From Sinorhizobium americanum (GTDB lineage: Bacteria; Pseudomonadota; Alphaproteobacteria; Rhizobiales; Rhizobiaceae), in contig NZ_LNQC01000080.1 of the NCBI RefSeq assembly GCF_001651855.1, positions 62,001 to 126,000 of the forward strand: a DNA stretch of 64,000 nucleotides. Direction: 5' to 3'. The notes beneath the pieces are model-generated. The model ran no database searches. It was not told where the DNA came from and saw only the letters and a list, made by a program, of their open reading frames with translations. The first letter of the stretch is position 1. Each line of letters begins with the position of its first letter. A program made the position numbers and the translations under genes. Shown here in pieces: positions 1-7,374 of this stretch.

Positions 1-440
1 GAGCAGGTCGCAAATGAAGCGCGGCCCCATCAGGCACGAATGTCCGCGACCATGGTGATGGCAGGCGATAACAGCCGAATGAAATCCGGCGAAACTCCTT
101 GCGCTCCCCGCCCGAGGCCGCTTTTTGCGGTCATTCCGGCGATTGTTCCGGTCCCTAGACCGAAATAGGACAGCAAACCTGTCCTATTTCATGCGCTCTA
201 TGCCAGAAAGCGCCCCCCTCTGCAAGGGGCATAGCCGCAAATAATGTTGGAGATTTTGCCGAACATTGCCGAAAGTTTCGCCGATTTGAAATAAAATTAC
301 GCGATGCTGTCGGTTTCTTCGCTTTGGTTTCAAACTGGTCTCCTGTTGGCATTGCCCAGAGCCTAAGCATTGTCTGGACGCCGAACTCGGCTATGGTCAC
401 GCCGAAGCGGCCGCGGAGGCTGACAGACAGGATGATTCCG
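1..440. other. Intergenic region upstream of threonine aldolase
   Basis: No convincing gene is visible. A plus-strand frame is open from the left edge to a TAG near 168, but its composition (many Pro/Arg, no recognisable motif) gives no support for coding, so I do not call it. The clearest structure is the perfect 12-bp dyad at 162-190, annotated separately. A short minus-strand ATG near 30 could begin a gene leaving the window on the left, but only ten codons are visible. Confidence 0.4.
162..190. promoter_or_regulatory. Perfect 12-bp inverted repeat, candidate operator
   Basis: The left arm GAAATAGGACAG (162-173) and right arm CTGTCCTATTTC (179-190) match perfectly around the spacer CAAAC. 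It lies about 250 bp upstream of the threonine aldolase start, and it could equally serve a gene to the left of the window. No T-run follows the right arm, so an operator for a dimeric regulator is more likely than a terminator. The regulator is unknown. Confidence 0.5.
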
Positions 441-1487
441 ATGATATTTGCGTCCGACAACTGGGCTGGCGCTCATCCGGCCATTTCCGAAAACCTCGCC
501 GCCCATGTGCACGGCTATGTTTCCGCCTACGGCACGAGCGAACTCGACCGGAAGGTCGAAGAGCGCCTGTCGGAGATTTTCGAAAGGGACGTCGCGGTGT
601 TTTTCGTCGGCACCGGCACGGCGGCCAACGCGCTTGCGCTGGCGAGCACCAATCGGGCCGGAGGTATCGCCTTCTGCCACCGCGAAGCGCATGTGAACGT
701 CGACGAATGCGGTGCGCCGGAATTCTTCTCGCATGGCGCCAGGCTCTGCCCGGTCGACGGCGCGCGCGGCAAGATGGATGCGGCGCGGCTCGAAGCCGAG
801 ATCCGCCGCTTTCCGCCGGACGTCGTGCATGGCGGCCAGCCCATGGCGGTGACACTGACGCAGGCGACCGAGAGCGGCACGGTCTATTCGCTCGCGGAAA
901 TCGAAGCGGTCGCCTCGATCGCCAAATCGCACAAGCTGCCGCTGCACATGGACGGCGCGCGCTTCGCCAATGCCCTGGTCAGCCTCGACACTACCCCGGC
1001 CGAGATGACCTGGAAGCGCGGTGTCGACCTTCTATCCTTCGGCGGCACGAAGAATGGCTGCTGGTGCGCCGAGGCGCTCATCCTCTTCGACCCCGCGAAG
1101 ACGCACGAGATGCATTTCCTGCGCAAGCGCGCGGCCCAGCTCTTCTCGAAATCCCGCTTCATCGCCGCCCAGTTCGACGCGTATCTCAAAGGGGACTTGT
1201 GGCTCGACCTCGCCCGCCATGCGAATAGCATGGCACGGCGCCTTGCGGAGGGAATCGCGGCTTCGGCCGTGAGTCGGCTCGCCTGGACGCCGGGGGCCAA
1301 CGAAGTCTTCGTGATCCTGAAGCGCGACGTGGCCGCGCGTCTCGAAGAGCAGGGGGCGGTCTTCTACGACTGGCCGGCGCCGCAAGATCTCGCCGCCAGC
1401 CTCGCCGCGGATGAAGGTCTCTACCGCCTCGTCACGAGCTTCGCCACGCGGGCCGATGAGGTCGACCAGTTCATCGCGGCCTGCTGA
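441..1487 (+). CDS. ltaE: Low-specificity L-threonine aldolase
   Basis: PLP-dependent aldolase of the beta-eliminating lyase family that splits L-threonine or L-allo-threonine into glycine and acetaldehyde in the cytosol. The 348-residue product is the usual length. It has the N-terminal FASDNWAGAHP segment, the phosphate-binding GTGTAANALAL near residue 60, the cofactor Asp in LHMDGARFAN near 171, and the Schiff-base lysine in SFGGTKNG near residue 204. I chose ATG 441 because an AGGA lies 8-9 nt upstream; an ATG at 432 would place that site too close, and longer forms add unconserved residues. It stands alone, with a convergent heat-shock gene downstream. Confidence 0.92.
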   Translation: MIFASDNWAGAHPAISENLAAHVHGYVSAYGTSELDRKVEERLSEIFERDVAVFFVGTGTAANALALASTNRAGGIAFCHREAHVNVDECGAPEFFSHGARLCPVDGARGKMDAARLEAEIRRFPPDVVHGGQPMAVTLTQATESGTVYSLAEIEAVASIAKSHKLPLHMDGARFANALVSLDTTPAEMTWKRGVDLLSFGGTKNGCWCAEALILFDPAKTHEMHFLRKRAAQLFSKSRFIAAQFDAYLKGDLWLDLARHANSMARRLAEGIAASAVSRLAWTPGANEVFVILKRDVAARLEEQGAVFYDWPAPQDLAASLAADEGLYRLVTSFATRADEVDQFIAAC

Positions 1488-1516
1488 ACAAGGGATGCGC
1501 GGCGGAAATGCCCATG

Positions 1517-1543
1517 AAAAAACGGCGCCCCCGAGGGACGCCG
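1517..1543 (-). terminator. Rho-independent terminator of the hsp20 gene
   Basis: Read on the minus strand, CGGCGTCCC pairs with GGGGCGCCG around a 3-nt loop and is followed by six T residues. It lies 25 bp after the hsp20 stop codon and also separates that gene from the convergent threonine aldolase. Confidence 0.8.
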
Positions 1544-1567
1544 CCTTTGATGGCCTGATTGTCGAAG

Positions 1568-2029
1568 TTAGGCCGTCTGCGCCTCGATCTGCTTCGGCTG
1601 GGAAGAGACCGAAGTGATCTCGATGCGACGGGGCTTCGCAGCTTCAGGAATCTCGCGCACGAGATCGACATGAAGCAGGCCGTTCTTCAGCGAAGCGGCT
1701 CGGATCTCGACATGGTCGGCAAGCTGGAAGCGGCGTTCGAAGGCGCGCTTGGCGATGCCGCGATGGAGAAACTGGCTTTCCTCACCCTTGTCCTCGCTCT
1801 TTTCGCCCTTGATCGTCAGCGTGTTTTCGCGCGCTTCGACCGAAAGCTCGCTCTCGTCGAAGCCGGCAACGGCCATGGTGATGCGGTAGGCGTTTTCGCC
1901 GGTGCGCTCGATATTGTAGGGCGGATAGGTCTGCGCCTGATCGGGCTGGCCCAGGCTGTCAAGCATGGTGAACAGGCGATCGAAGCCGACGGTGGAGCGG
2001 TAAAGGGGGGAAAAATCAACGTGACGCAT
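1568..2029 (-). CDS. ibpA: Small heat-shock protein, Hsp20/IbpA family
   Basis: ATP-independent holdase chaperone that binds unfolding proteins during heat stress. The 153-residue product opens with MRHVDFSPLYRSTVGFDRLF, typical of the IbpA class, followed by an alpha-crystallin domain (about residues 38-125) with YRITMAVAGF and ERRFQLADHV strands, and the GLLHVDL segment. The C-terminal tail contains the IEI anchor motif. The start at 2029 is fixed by a perfect AAGGAGG eight nucleotides upstream; in-frame ATGs further up lie inside the leader. The leader is a ROSE-type RNA thermometer, so translation should be released by heat. It has its own terminator. Confidence 0.93.
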   Translation of the reverse strand: MRHVDFSPLYRSTVGFDRLFTMLDSLGQPDQAQTYPPYNIERTGENAYRITMAVAGFDESELSVEARENTLTIKGEKSEDKGEESQFLHRGIAKRAFERRFQLADHVEIRAASLKNGLLHVDLVREIPEAAKPRRIEITSVSSQPKQIEAQTA

Positions 2030-2110
2030 GGTGTCCTCCTTCAAGAGCAACGGTTTGCGATGTCTGGCCTGCCACCCCATAAGGCTGCGGCATGACCGGT
2101 GAACGGACCC
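2030..2110 (-). promoter_or_regulatory. ROSE-type RNA thermometer in the ibpA leader
   Basis: The minus-strand leader just before the ibpA start reads TTGCTCTTGAAGGAGGAC. The TTGCTC segment can pair with the Shine-Dalgarno GAGGA through a weak helix (CUC/GAG, then G-G and U-A) around a UUGAAG loop. This is the hallmark of ROSE elements, which repress heat-shock genes in rhizobia until temperature melts the hairpin. Further GC-rich hairpins lie upstream, so the 5' boundary is approximate. Confidence 0.78.
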
Positions 2111-2235
2111 GTCTTCGGCGCCCGCAGCCAAAACATGGGAACGCTTTCGCATGAGTTCAAGGCCCAATCTGGCATTGGTGAACGGCATATGAACGACGGG
2201 TTCGGGCGCCGTTCAGCCTCACGGAGCTAAAACAG

Positions 2236-2340
2236 AGACACTGGGTGGAAGCGCCCAGGGCTGAAGCGACATGTCCCTTCTCCTTCAGCGGCCGGAAGCG
2301 GTGATCGTCCGGATTTCATCCGCCGCTTCCGGCTTTTTTC
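2236..2340 (+). ncRNA. Candidate small RNA with three hairpins and a terminator
   Basis: There is no plus-strand gene upstream, yet this segment ends in a strong intrinsic terminator. Hairpin 1 pairs CTGGGTG (2241-2247) with CGCCCAG (2252-2258). Hairpin 2 pairs GCTGAAG (2260-2266) with CTTCAGC (2283-2289), leaving a 16-nt loop with a pyrimidine run (CCCTTCTC) able to pair with ribosome binding sites. Hairpin 3 is the terminator. The architecture resembles rhizobial trans-acting sRNAs. An attenuated leader of the downstream hydrolase gene (start at 2409) is the alternative. I cannot assign it to a named family. Confidence 0.6.
2291..2339 (+). terminator. Rho-independent terminator of the candidate sRNA
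   Basis: GCCGGAAGCGG (2291-2301) pairs perfectly with CCGCTTCCGGC (2323-2333) and is followed by six T residues. It lies 70 bp before the start of the next plus-strand gene, so it ends a transcript that begins in this intergenic region. Confidence 0.8.
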
Positions 2341-2408
2341 TTTGACGGCGGCAAGACTGGCGCCTATCCCTGAACGATCTCGACTTCGTTTCCTCGGCCG
2401 CGCGCTTC

Positions 2409-3392
2409 ATGACGACGATCCTTCATTCCACGCCGGACAATCCGATACCGGGCAAGCCGCAGGTGGGCTTTTTCGACGGCGCCGGCGAGCGCAAAATCCG
2501 CTATGCGGTGTTCAAGGCGACCGCGCCGGTCACGCGCGGCACGATCGTGCTCCTGCAGGGGCGCAACGAGTCCATCGAGAAATATTTCGAAACGATCGGC
2601 GATCTCACGGCGGCCGGATTCTGGGTCGCGACCTTCGACTGGCGCGGCCAGGGCGGGTCCGAACGGCTGCTGCCGCAGCCGGGCCGCGGTCATGTGGAGC
2701 ATTTTGCCGATTACGAGCGCGACCTGTCGATATTCCTGGAGCAGATCGTCCTGCCCGACACGCGGCTCCCCTTTTCCATCGTCGCCCATTCGATGGGGGC
2801 GCTGGTCGCCCTGTCGCTGGCGCCGATGCTGGCGAGCCGTATCGACCGCATGGTGCTGCTCGCGCCGTTCCTGGGTTTGAGCGGCCAGGCGATCGGCGAG
2901 CCCGGCATCGTCGCGATCGCCACGGCGATGCGCTGGTTCGGCCTCGGCAGCCTGCCGGTGCGCGGCGACAAGGAGCGCCAGTCTCCCTTCAAGAACAACC
3001 CGCTGACCTCGGACAGCCGGCGCTATGCGCGCAACCTTGCCGTCATCGACGCCTGTCCGCATTTGCGCATCGGGCCGCCGACCGGCCGCTGGTTGAGCGA
3101 AGCGTTCCGGGTGATCAGGCGCACGATGCGCCGCGAGCACCTGACGAGGATCATCGTCCCGACGGTCATTCTGGCGCCGACGGCCGATGGCCTCGTGCCC
3201 TATCTCGCCATGGAATATCTTGCCAGCAATTTCCGCGCCGGCCACCTGATCCCGATCGACGGAGCACGCCATGAGCTCTTCCAGGAAGCCGACCGCTACC
3301 GCGCCCAGGCGTTCGCCGCCATTCTGGCCTTCCTGCCGGAGACCGACGCCGAGGAAATCGACCTTTCGCCGCAGACGATGGAAGATGCGTAA
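2409..3392 (+). CDS. Alpha/beta hydrolase, lysophospholipase-like
   Basis: 327-residue serine hydrolase of the lysophospholipase/monoacylglycerol lipase (PldB-like) group, with no signal peptide. Visible features are the oxyanion-side DWRGQGGS (residues 77-84), the nucleophile elbow AHSMG with Ser128 (Ala replaces the more common Gly), and a C-terminal DGARHELFQE segment carrying the catalytic His. The likely acid is the Asp in APTADGLVPY. The family cleaves acyl groups from lysophospholipids or monoacylglycerols; the substrate here is unproven. It is preceded by the candidate sRNA and faces the convergent HisN-type gene across a palindromic repeat. Confidence 0.8.
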   Translation: MTTILHSTPDNPIPGKPQVGFFDGAGERKIRYAVFKATAPVTRGTIVLLQGRNESIEKYFETIGDLTAAGFWVATFDWRGQGGSERLLPQPGRGHVEHFADYERDLSIFLEQIVLPDTRLPFSIVAHSMGALVALSLAPMLASRIDRMVLLAPFLGLSGQAIGEPGIVAIATAMRWFGLGSLPVRGDKERQSPFKNNPLTSDSRRYARNLAVIDACPHLRIGPPTGRWLSEAFRVIRRTMRREHLTRIIVPTVILAPTADGLVPYLAMEYLASNFRAGHLIPIDGARHELFQEADRYRAQAFAAILAFLPETDAEEIDLSPQTMEDA

Positions 3393-3398
3393 CTCGTT

Positions 3399-3445
3399 GC
3401 ATGTCGCCCACAAATGTGGGCAGCAGCTTTGGGGTAACGACATGC
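3399..3445. repeat. RIME-like palindromic intergenic repeat
   Basis: Outer arms GCATGTCG (3399-3406) and CGACATGC (3438-3445) enclose the inner hairpin CCCACA-AA-TGTGGG (3407-3420). This layout matches the interspersed palindromic elements common between rhizobial genes. It sits between two convergent genes, where a folded 3' end could protect or end both messages. Confidence 0.6.
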
Positions 3446-3460
3446 ACAAAGCGGGCCGCT

Positions 3461-4237
3461 TTAGCGCGCTCGCAACATCTCCAGCGCCTGCGCATGTAGC
3501 TCCGGGCTGCCCGCGGCGATGATCTCGCCGCCCATTTCCGCCGGACCGCCCTGCCAGTCGGTGATGATGCCGCCCGCCTGCTCGATCAGCGGAATGAGGC
3601 CACCGACATCGTAGGGCTTCAGGCCGCATTCGATAACGAGGTCCACATGGCCGGCCGCAAGCAGCGCGAAGGCGTAGCAATCGCATCCGTAGCGGAAGAG
3701 CCGCACCTTCGCCTGCAGCGCCTCGAAACGTTCCTTGAGCTCGCCGGTATAGAGATGCGGCGAGGTGGTGAACAGGACAGCATCCGAAAGCGCGTCGCAG
3801 GCACGCGTGGACAGCACCTTCTCGCCACCTGGACCGCGGTAGGTCGATTTCTCTCCATCGGCGAAATAGCGCTCGCCGGTGAAGGGCTGGTCCATCAGCC
3901 CCATGATCGCCTTGCCGTGGCGATAAAGCCCGATCAGCGTTCCCCAGACCGGCAATCCGGAAATGAAGGCGCGCGTTCCATCGATCGGGTCGATCACCCA
4001 GACATGTTCGCGGTCGAGGCCGATATTGCCGTGCTCCTCGCCGAGGATGCCATGCTCGGGGAACGCGGCTTCAATCAATCGCCGGATGGCCGCCTCCGCC
4101 GACTGGTCGGCTTCGGTGACGGGGTCGAACCCGCCTTCGAGCTTGTTGACGACGCTCGTGCCCGTGCGGAAGCGGGGCAGGGTTTCCGCCTTGGCGGCAT
4201 CGGCGAGGCGGTCGAAGAAGGAACGGTCGGGCAGCAT
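3461..4237 (-). CDS. hisN: Histidinol-phosphate phosphatase, inositol monophosphatase family
   Basis: Mg-dependent phosphatase of the IMPase superfamily, 258 residues. Metal ligands are visible in GEEHG (residues 66-70), the signature DPIDGTRAF (Asp83, Asp86) and KPYDVGG (Asp210). The FISGLPVWGTLIGL segment right after the signature is typical of HisN-type enzymes, which hydrolyse L-histidinol phosphate in histidine biosynthesis, rather than of SuhB. ATG 4237 is used because upstream codons belong to the intergenic repeat. The leader to the right holds a palindromic repeat and the MmgR RNA on the other strand. An inositol monophosphatase activity cannot be excluded. Confidence 0.85.
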   Translation of the reverse strand: MLPDRSFFDRLADAAKAETLPRFRTGTSVVNKLEGGFDPVTEADQSAEAAIRRLIEAAFPEHGILGEEHGNIGLDREHVWVIDPIDGTRAFISGLPVWGTLIGLYRHGKAIMGLMDQPFTGERYFADGEKSTYRGPGGEKVLSTRACDALSDAVLFTTSPHLYTGELKERFEALQAKVRLFRYGCDCYAFALLAAGHVDLVIECGLKPYDVGGLIPLIEQAGGIITDWQGGPAEMGGEIIAAGSPELHAQALEMLRAR

Positions 4238-4350
4238 GTCACTCTCTTGAGGCGAGGAAGGAAGTTCCTCCTGAATAGAGGAAATCTGCCGAAAGGCAAC
4301 GATTGCACCGGCCCTGCCCGCTGCGATGCAAAGGAGCTGCCGCCTACTGC

Positions 4351-4450
4351 ATGTGTCCTTAAATCGACCTCGATTTAAGGACAAAGACATGCAGCAATTC
4401 AAAGTGCTACAGCGACCTTTGCGCGTCTGATAAGACGCGCGGCGCTGTAG
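4351..4450. repeat. RIME-type palindromic element (two hairpin modules)
   Basis: Module 1 is a perfect 13-bp palindrome, GTCCTTAAATCGA (4355-4367) and TCGATTTAAGGAC (4370-4382). Module 2 is a nested hairpin with outer arms CTACAGC (4407-4413)/GCTGTAG (4444-4450) and inner arms GCGCGTCT (4421-4428)/AGACGCGC (4433-4440). Related modules recur at 53.1 kb and twice at 58.3 kb. This is the mosaic palindromic repeat family known from Sinorhizobium chromosomes. Confidence 0.85.
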
Positions 4451-4453
4451 AAA

Positions 4454-4482
4454 CTTGACAATTGTGCAGTGCAATATTAGGG
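4454..4482 (+). promoter_or_regulatory. Putative promoter of the MmgR small RNA
   Basis: A CTTGACA (-35) at 4454-4460 matches the rhizobial consensus. The -10 is weak: TTAGGG at 4477-4482 has the normal 17-nt spacing, while the better-looking TATTAG at 4475-4480 is spaced too closely. The predicted start near 4490 fits the RNA called next. Confidence 0.5.
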
Positions 4483-4489
4483 TGCCCAT

Positions 4490-4568
4490 GCAGTCACGAG
4501 TGGCTGCAAATACCCTTCTTGGGTGTTTCCTCCCTAGACTTGACCGCGCCATTGGCGCGGTTCTTTTT
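4490..4568 (+). ncRNA. mmgR: MmgR (alpha-r8 / suhB-type) trans-acting small RNA
   Basis: About 78 nt with hairpin AAATACCC (4508-4515)/GGGTGTTT (4521-4528), then the unpaired decamer TTTCCTCCCT at 4526-4535, then the terminator hairpin ACCGCGCC/GGCGCGGT with a T-rich tail. The decamer is, as I recall, the conserved element of MmgR, which limits polyhydroxybutyrate storage in S. meliloti. The location beside an IMPase-family gene fits the Rfam name suhB for this RNA. The anti-Shine-Dalgarno-like pyrimidine run suggests repression of target translation. The 5' end is estimated from the promoter. Confidence 0.8.
4543..4568 (+). terminator. Rho-independent terminator of MmgR
   Basis: ACCGCGCC (4543-4550) pairs with GGCGCGGT (4554-4561) around a 3-nt loop, followed by TCTTTTT. 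No protein gene lies upstream on this strand. Confidence 0.85.
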
Positions 4569-4586
4569 GAGGGCACGGGGAGCCGG

Positions 4587-5468
4587 CTATTCCGCGGCAA
4601 GCGGCAGATAGGCGCCGTAGTCCTCGACATGGCGCGCCAGACCCGTGACGAAGGTCGCAAGATCGGTTGCCAAAGCTGCAAATCCCGGCTTTTTGACCAG
4701 CGTCGCCTCGTCGACATAGAGGCTGCGGTTGATCTCGATCTGAAGCGCGTGCAGCCCGCGTGTGGGCCGGCCATAATGTTCGGTGATGAAGCCGCCGGCA
4801 TAGGGCTTGTTGCGGGTCACCGCATAGCCCAGCTCTTCAAGGAGTTCGACAGCAAAGCGTGATAGTTCAGCGGCGGCGCTCGTTCCATAACGGTCGCCGA
4901 TGATGAAATCCGGGCGCTGGCCGCTGCCTGCCAGGTGAACGTTGCCGGGCATCGAATGGCAGTCGATCAGCACCGCCATTCCGAACTGGACATGGGTGCG
5001 GGCGATCAGCTTCCGGAGCGTCGCATGGTAGGGCTTGTAGATTGATTCGATCCGCGCCAGCGCCTCCTCGACCGGCACGCGGCTGCGGTAAATTTCCATA
5101 TTCTCGGCCACCAGCCGCGGCACCGTGCCGAGCCCGCCGGCGACCCGCATCGAACTGATATTGGCGTGGGGCGGCAGCACACCCTCGAACATGCGCGGAT
5201 CGAGCTCGTAGGGTTCGCGGTTGACGTCGAGAAAGGCGCGCGGAAAATGGGCCCTCAGCAGCGGCGCTCCGATTAGAGTGGCGCTTTGGAAGAGTTCGTC
5301 GACGAAGTGGTCCTCGGACCGGCGAATCGAATGCGCATCGAGCCGCGACTGATCGAGAAAAGACTGGGGATAATAGCGCCCGCTATGTGGGGAGTTGAAG
5401 ACGAGGGGGATCCGCTGGCTCGCGGGTTCCAAGACCTCGAACACGTCCCACTCGGCCACTTCCCCCAT
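4587..5468 (-). CDS. N-formylglutamate amidohydrolase family protein
   Basis: 293-residue member of the N-formylglutamate deformylase family (PF05013), which releases formate and glutamate at the end of one histidine degradation route. Family marks are the N-terminal LVFNSPHSGRYYP, RRSEDHFVDELF, FPRAFLDVNREPYELD with metal-binding positions, VLIDCHSMPG, and RNKPYAGGFITEHYG. ATG 5468 is preferred because AAAAGGG lies 5 nt upstream; an in-frame ATG at 5510 would add 14 residues. No other hut gene is adjacent, so the true substrate may be another N-acylated amino acid. Confidence 0.85.
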   Translation of the reverse strand: MGEVAEWDVFEVLEPASQRIPLVFNSPHSGRYYPQSFLDQSRLDAHSIRRSEDHFVDELFQSATLIGAPLLRAHFPRAFLDVNREPYELDPRMFEGVLPPHANISSMRVAGGLGTVPRLVAENMEIYRSRVPVEEALARIESIYKPYHATLRKLIARTHVQFGMAVLIDCHSMPGNVHLAGSGQRPDFIIGDRYGTSAAAELSRFAVELLEELGYAVTRNKPYAGGFITEHYGRPTRGLHALQIEINRSLYVDEATLVKKPGFAALATDLATFVTGLARHVEDYGAYLPLAAE

Positions 5469-5563
5469 CGGAACCCTTTTACCATATGCGGATCTTGCTG
5501 TTCGTATCATGTTGCCAGTTGGCCGCCGCTGTGTCCATAGTGGCCTCCCGCCGGTTCCGGGGG

Positions 5564-5591
5564 TTGACCCCTGCCGTTCACCGGATATTTA
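5564..5591 (+). promoter_or_regulatory. Putative sigma-70 promoter of cpdR
   Basis: TTGACC (5564-5569) and TATTTA (5586-5591) are separated by 16 nt and lie about 70 bp before the response-regulator start. Both boxes fit the rhizobial housekeeping consensus reasonably. Confidence 0.4.
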
Positions 5592-5658
5592 CGCTGTTGC
5601 GGTTTGCTAGGCTGCCGCATCCCACAAGCATTGAAAAGAAGTAGCCACGGCTGAATTC

Positions 5659-6021
5659 ATGACTGCGAAAATCCTCCTTGCCGAAGACGACAACGACATG
5701 CGCCGCTTCCTCGTGAAGGCGTTGGAAAAGGCCGGCTACAAGGTCCTGTCCTACGACAACGGCGCCAGCGCCTATGACCGGCTTCGCGAAGAGCCTTTTT
5801 CGCTGCTGCTGACCGATATCGTCATGCCCGAGATGGACGGCATCGAGCTCGCCCGCCGGGCGACCGAGCTCGATCCGGACCTGAAGGTGATGTTCATCAC
5901 CGGCTTCGCAGCGGTCGCGCTGAACCCGGACTCGAAGGCCCCGAAGGACGCCAAGGTCCTCTCCAAGCCCTTCCACCTTCGCGACCTCGTCGACGAGGTC
6001 AACAAGATGCTGGCTGCCTGA
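5659..6021 (+). CDS. cpdR: Single-domain response regulator CpdR
   Basis: A 120-residue receiver domain with no output domain. The acidic pocket is EDD (residues 9-11), the phospho-acceptor is Asp53 in LLTDIVMPEMDG, and Lys103 lies in the SKPFHLRDLV motif that marks CpdR. In Caulobacter and Sinorhizobium the unphosphorylated form localises ClpXP to the cell pole and promotes CtrA degradation, and the CckA-ChpT relay phosphorylates it. Phosphorylation at Asp53 should therefore stabilise CtrA. It is monocistronic here. Its presence gives functional context to the CtrA-type sites at 54.6 and 60.5 kb, although the link is inferred. Confidence 0.92.
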   Translation: MTAKILLAEDDNDMRRFLVKALEKAGYKVLSYDNGASAYDRLREEPFSLLLTDIVMPEMDGIELARRATELDPDLKVMFITGFAAVALNPDSKAPKDAKVLSKPFHLRDLVDEVNKMLAA

Positions 6022-6266
6022 GACGGCGCAGGGCGTCGCCTGTCTGCGAACTCGGCGGGCGGGGCCGATCTGCTTGATCGACTTCCGCTTGCGATTCGCC
6101 TCGCCGGGTCTCGCCGCGTGCATTATGCTGCCCGTTCACCCGGCGGTCGCCTCTGCTATTTCAATCATTTAGCCTGCCCGATGCGCCCGCAGCGGGCAAA
6201 AAGCCCACACAAACCCGACACTCCGGCGCCAGCAAGATTTCTGTCGAAAAACCTTCGAAAAGCCTA

Positions 6267-6297
6267 TTGACGCGCACGCCGGTTTTATGGTCTATGC
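6267..6297 (+). promoter_or_regulatory. Putative promoter of tRNA-Val
   Basis: TTGACG (6267-6272) and CTATGC (6292-6297) match the rhizobial -35/-10 pair with 19-nt spacing (18 nt if TCTATG is used). The mature tRNA begins 13 nt after the -10 box. Confidence 0.6.
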
Positions 6298-6309
6298 GCC
6301 GCATCGGAT

Positions 6310-6384
<75 letters not shown>

Positions 6385-6401
6385 TCCAAGTTTCTGATAT
6401 A

Positions 6402-6433
6402 AAAGGCCTTTCGAGAAATCGGGAGGCCTTTTT
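6402..6433 (+). terminator. Rho-independent terminator after tRNA-Val
   Basis: AAAGGCCT (6402-6409) pairs with AGGCCTTT (6424-6431), and the T-run extends to 6433. It lies 18 nt after the tRNA. Confidence 0.8.
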
Positions 6434-6604
6434 ACATGGTGCTCCTCGGTGTCCCCAAAACCTCGCGGAGGCTGCCCGAGCGCCTTCCGTTGTTTTGGCC
6501 GCGACTGCGTCCGGTGGAGGAGCATAGTGGCGAGCACCTGCCTGTCGGCGGCTGATGAAGCATCCGTGACGGCTTCCAACGGCCGGTCGGGGCCGCCCTC
6601 CGGT

Positions 6605-7078
6605 TCAGCGCTTCCCCAGCCTCCGCAGGTGTCTCTTGTAGATTCCTGGGAACCGCTTTGGTTTCCCTGCTGCGGGTCTGTTCGTCTGTTCGATCAAGTG
6701 AGAAAGTTCCGGATACTCGGTCTTCAGCCGCCTTATTCGACGACCCTGATGAACGATGGGTACGAGTTCGACAATCGACCGGTACTTGATCAGGAAAGGC
6801 AAAAGATCGCCTCCATCCACCGGTATTTGCCCGACGGCGGACGCCATCGTGGGCGCGGTTTCGTTCCGGGGAACACCGAGTTCTGCCCATGTCTTCACCA
6901 CAGGCATCCACACCGCGAAGGTGGCGGGGATTTCTTCACTGGGATAACTGGCACCCTCCTTAACTTCGCCATGCCTCAAAAGCCATTTTAAGGGTGTGCC
7001 TGGCTGCAGAGCGACGGCTAGGCGCCACCCTGAGATAAGGCCGGGATTTTGTTTCGCGAGTTCCTGCATACTCGACAT
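6605..7078 (-). CDS. Hypothetical protein, 157 residues
   Basis: I do not recognise the family. The protein starts MSSMQELAKQNPGLISGWRL and lacks a signal peptide or membrane segment. It ends in a basic region (RPAAGKPKRFPGIYKRHLRR). The residue mix looks like a real globular protein, and a GGGGGTG lies just before the start codon. It stands alone between the tRNA terminator and a second short orphan gene. The neighbourhood of small, unrelated orphans next to a tRNA is compatible with acquired DNA, but no integrase or boundary repeat is visible. Confidence 0.6.
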   Translation of the reverse strand: MSSMQELAKQNPGLISGWRLAVALQPGTPLKWLLRHGEVKEGASYPSEEIPATFAVWMPVVKTWAELGVPRNETAPTMASAVGQIPVDGGDLLPFLIKYRSIVELVPIVHQGRRIRRLKTEYPELSHLIEQTNRPAAGKPKRFPGIYKRHLRRLGKR

Positions 7079-7374
7079 GGTTCACCCCCGGCGTAAAGAT
7101 GCTTCGCGACATGGGACCTGTCCAGTTACACATTTGGGTAGGTAAGCCGCCAAAAAACAATCATTGCGCGAGAAGCTGCGCGCGTCCTGAAACCGCGCCG
7201 GACGGCGGCCGAGTGAATGCGTCGACGCTTTCCTAGGACCTTAGTCCAACAGGAAATGGGCCGGAGGTCTTAGCCCACTTGCCACTATCCCATTGATATT
7301 TCTTGTAATCCTTGACTAAAACGTGCGCCGTGCGACCCTCAGGCTCTTAGTTCCATCGCGAGGGGAAGCACACC

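Noticed and set aside
1..168. Open plus-strand frame at the left edge
   Set aside because: Only 56 codons, Pro/Arg-rich, with no motif or family; coding cannot be supported.
4475..4480. TATTAG as the -10 box for MmgR
   Set aside because: It is only 14 nt from the -35 box, too close for a normal sigma-70 promoter.
4238..4801. Upstream extension of the hisN-type gene
   Set aside because: It would run through a palindromic repeat and MmgR; residues before ATG 4237 do not match the family.
6449..6991. Plus-strand frame opposite the 157-residue hypothetical gene
   Set aside because: The minus-strand protein has a more natural composition and a start with a G-rich site. This frame has neither.
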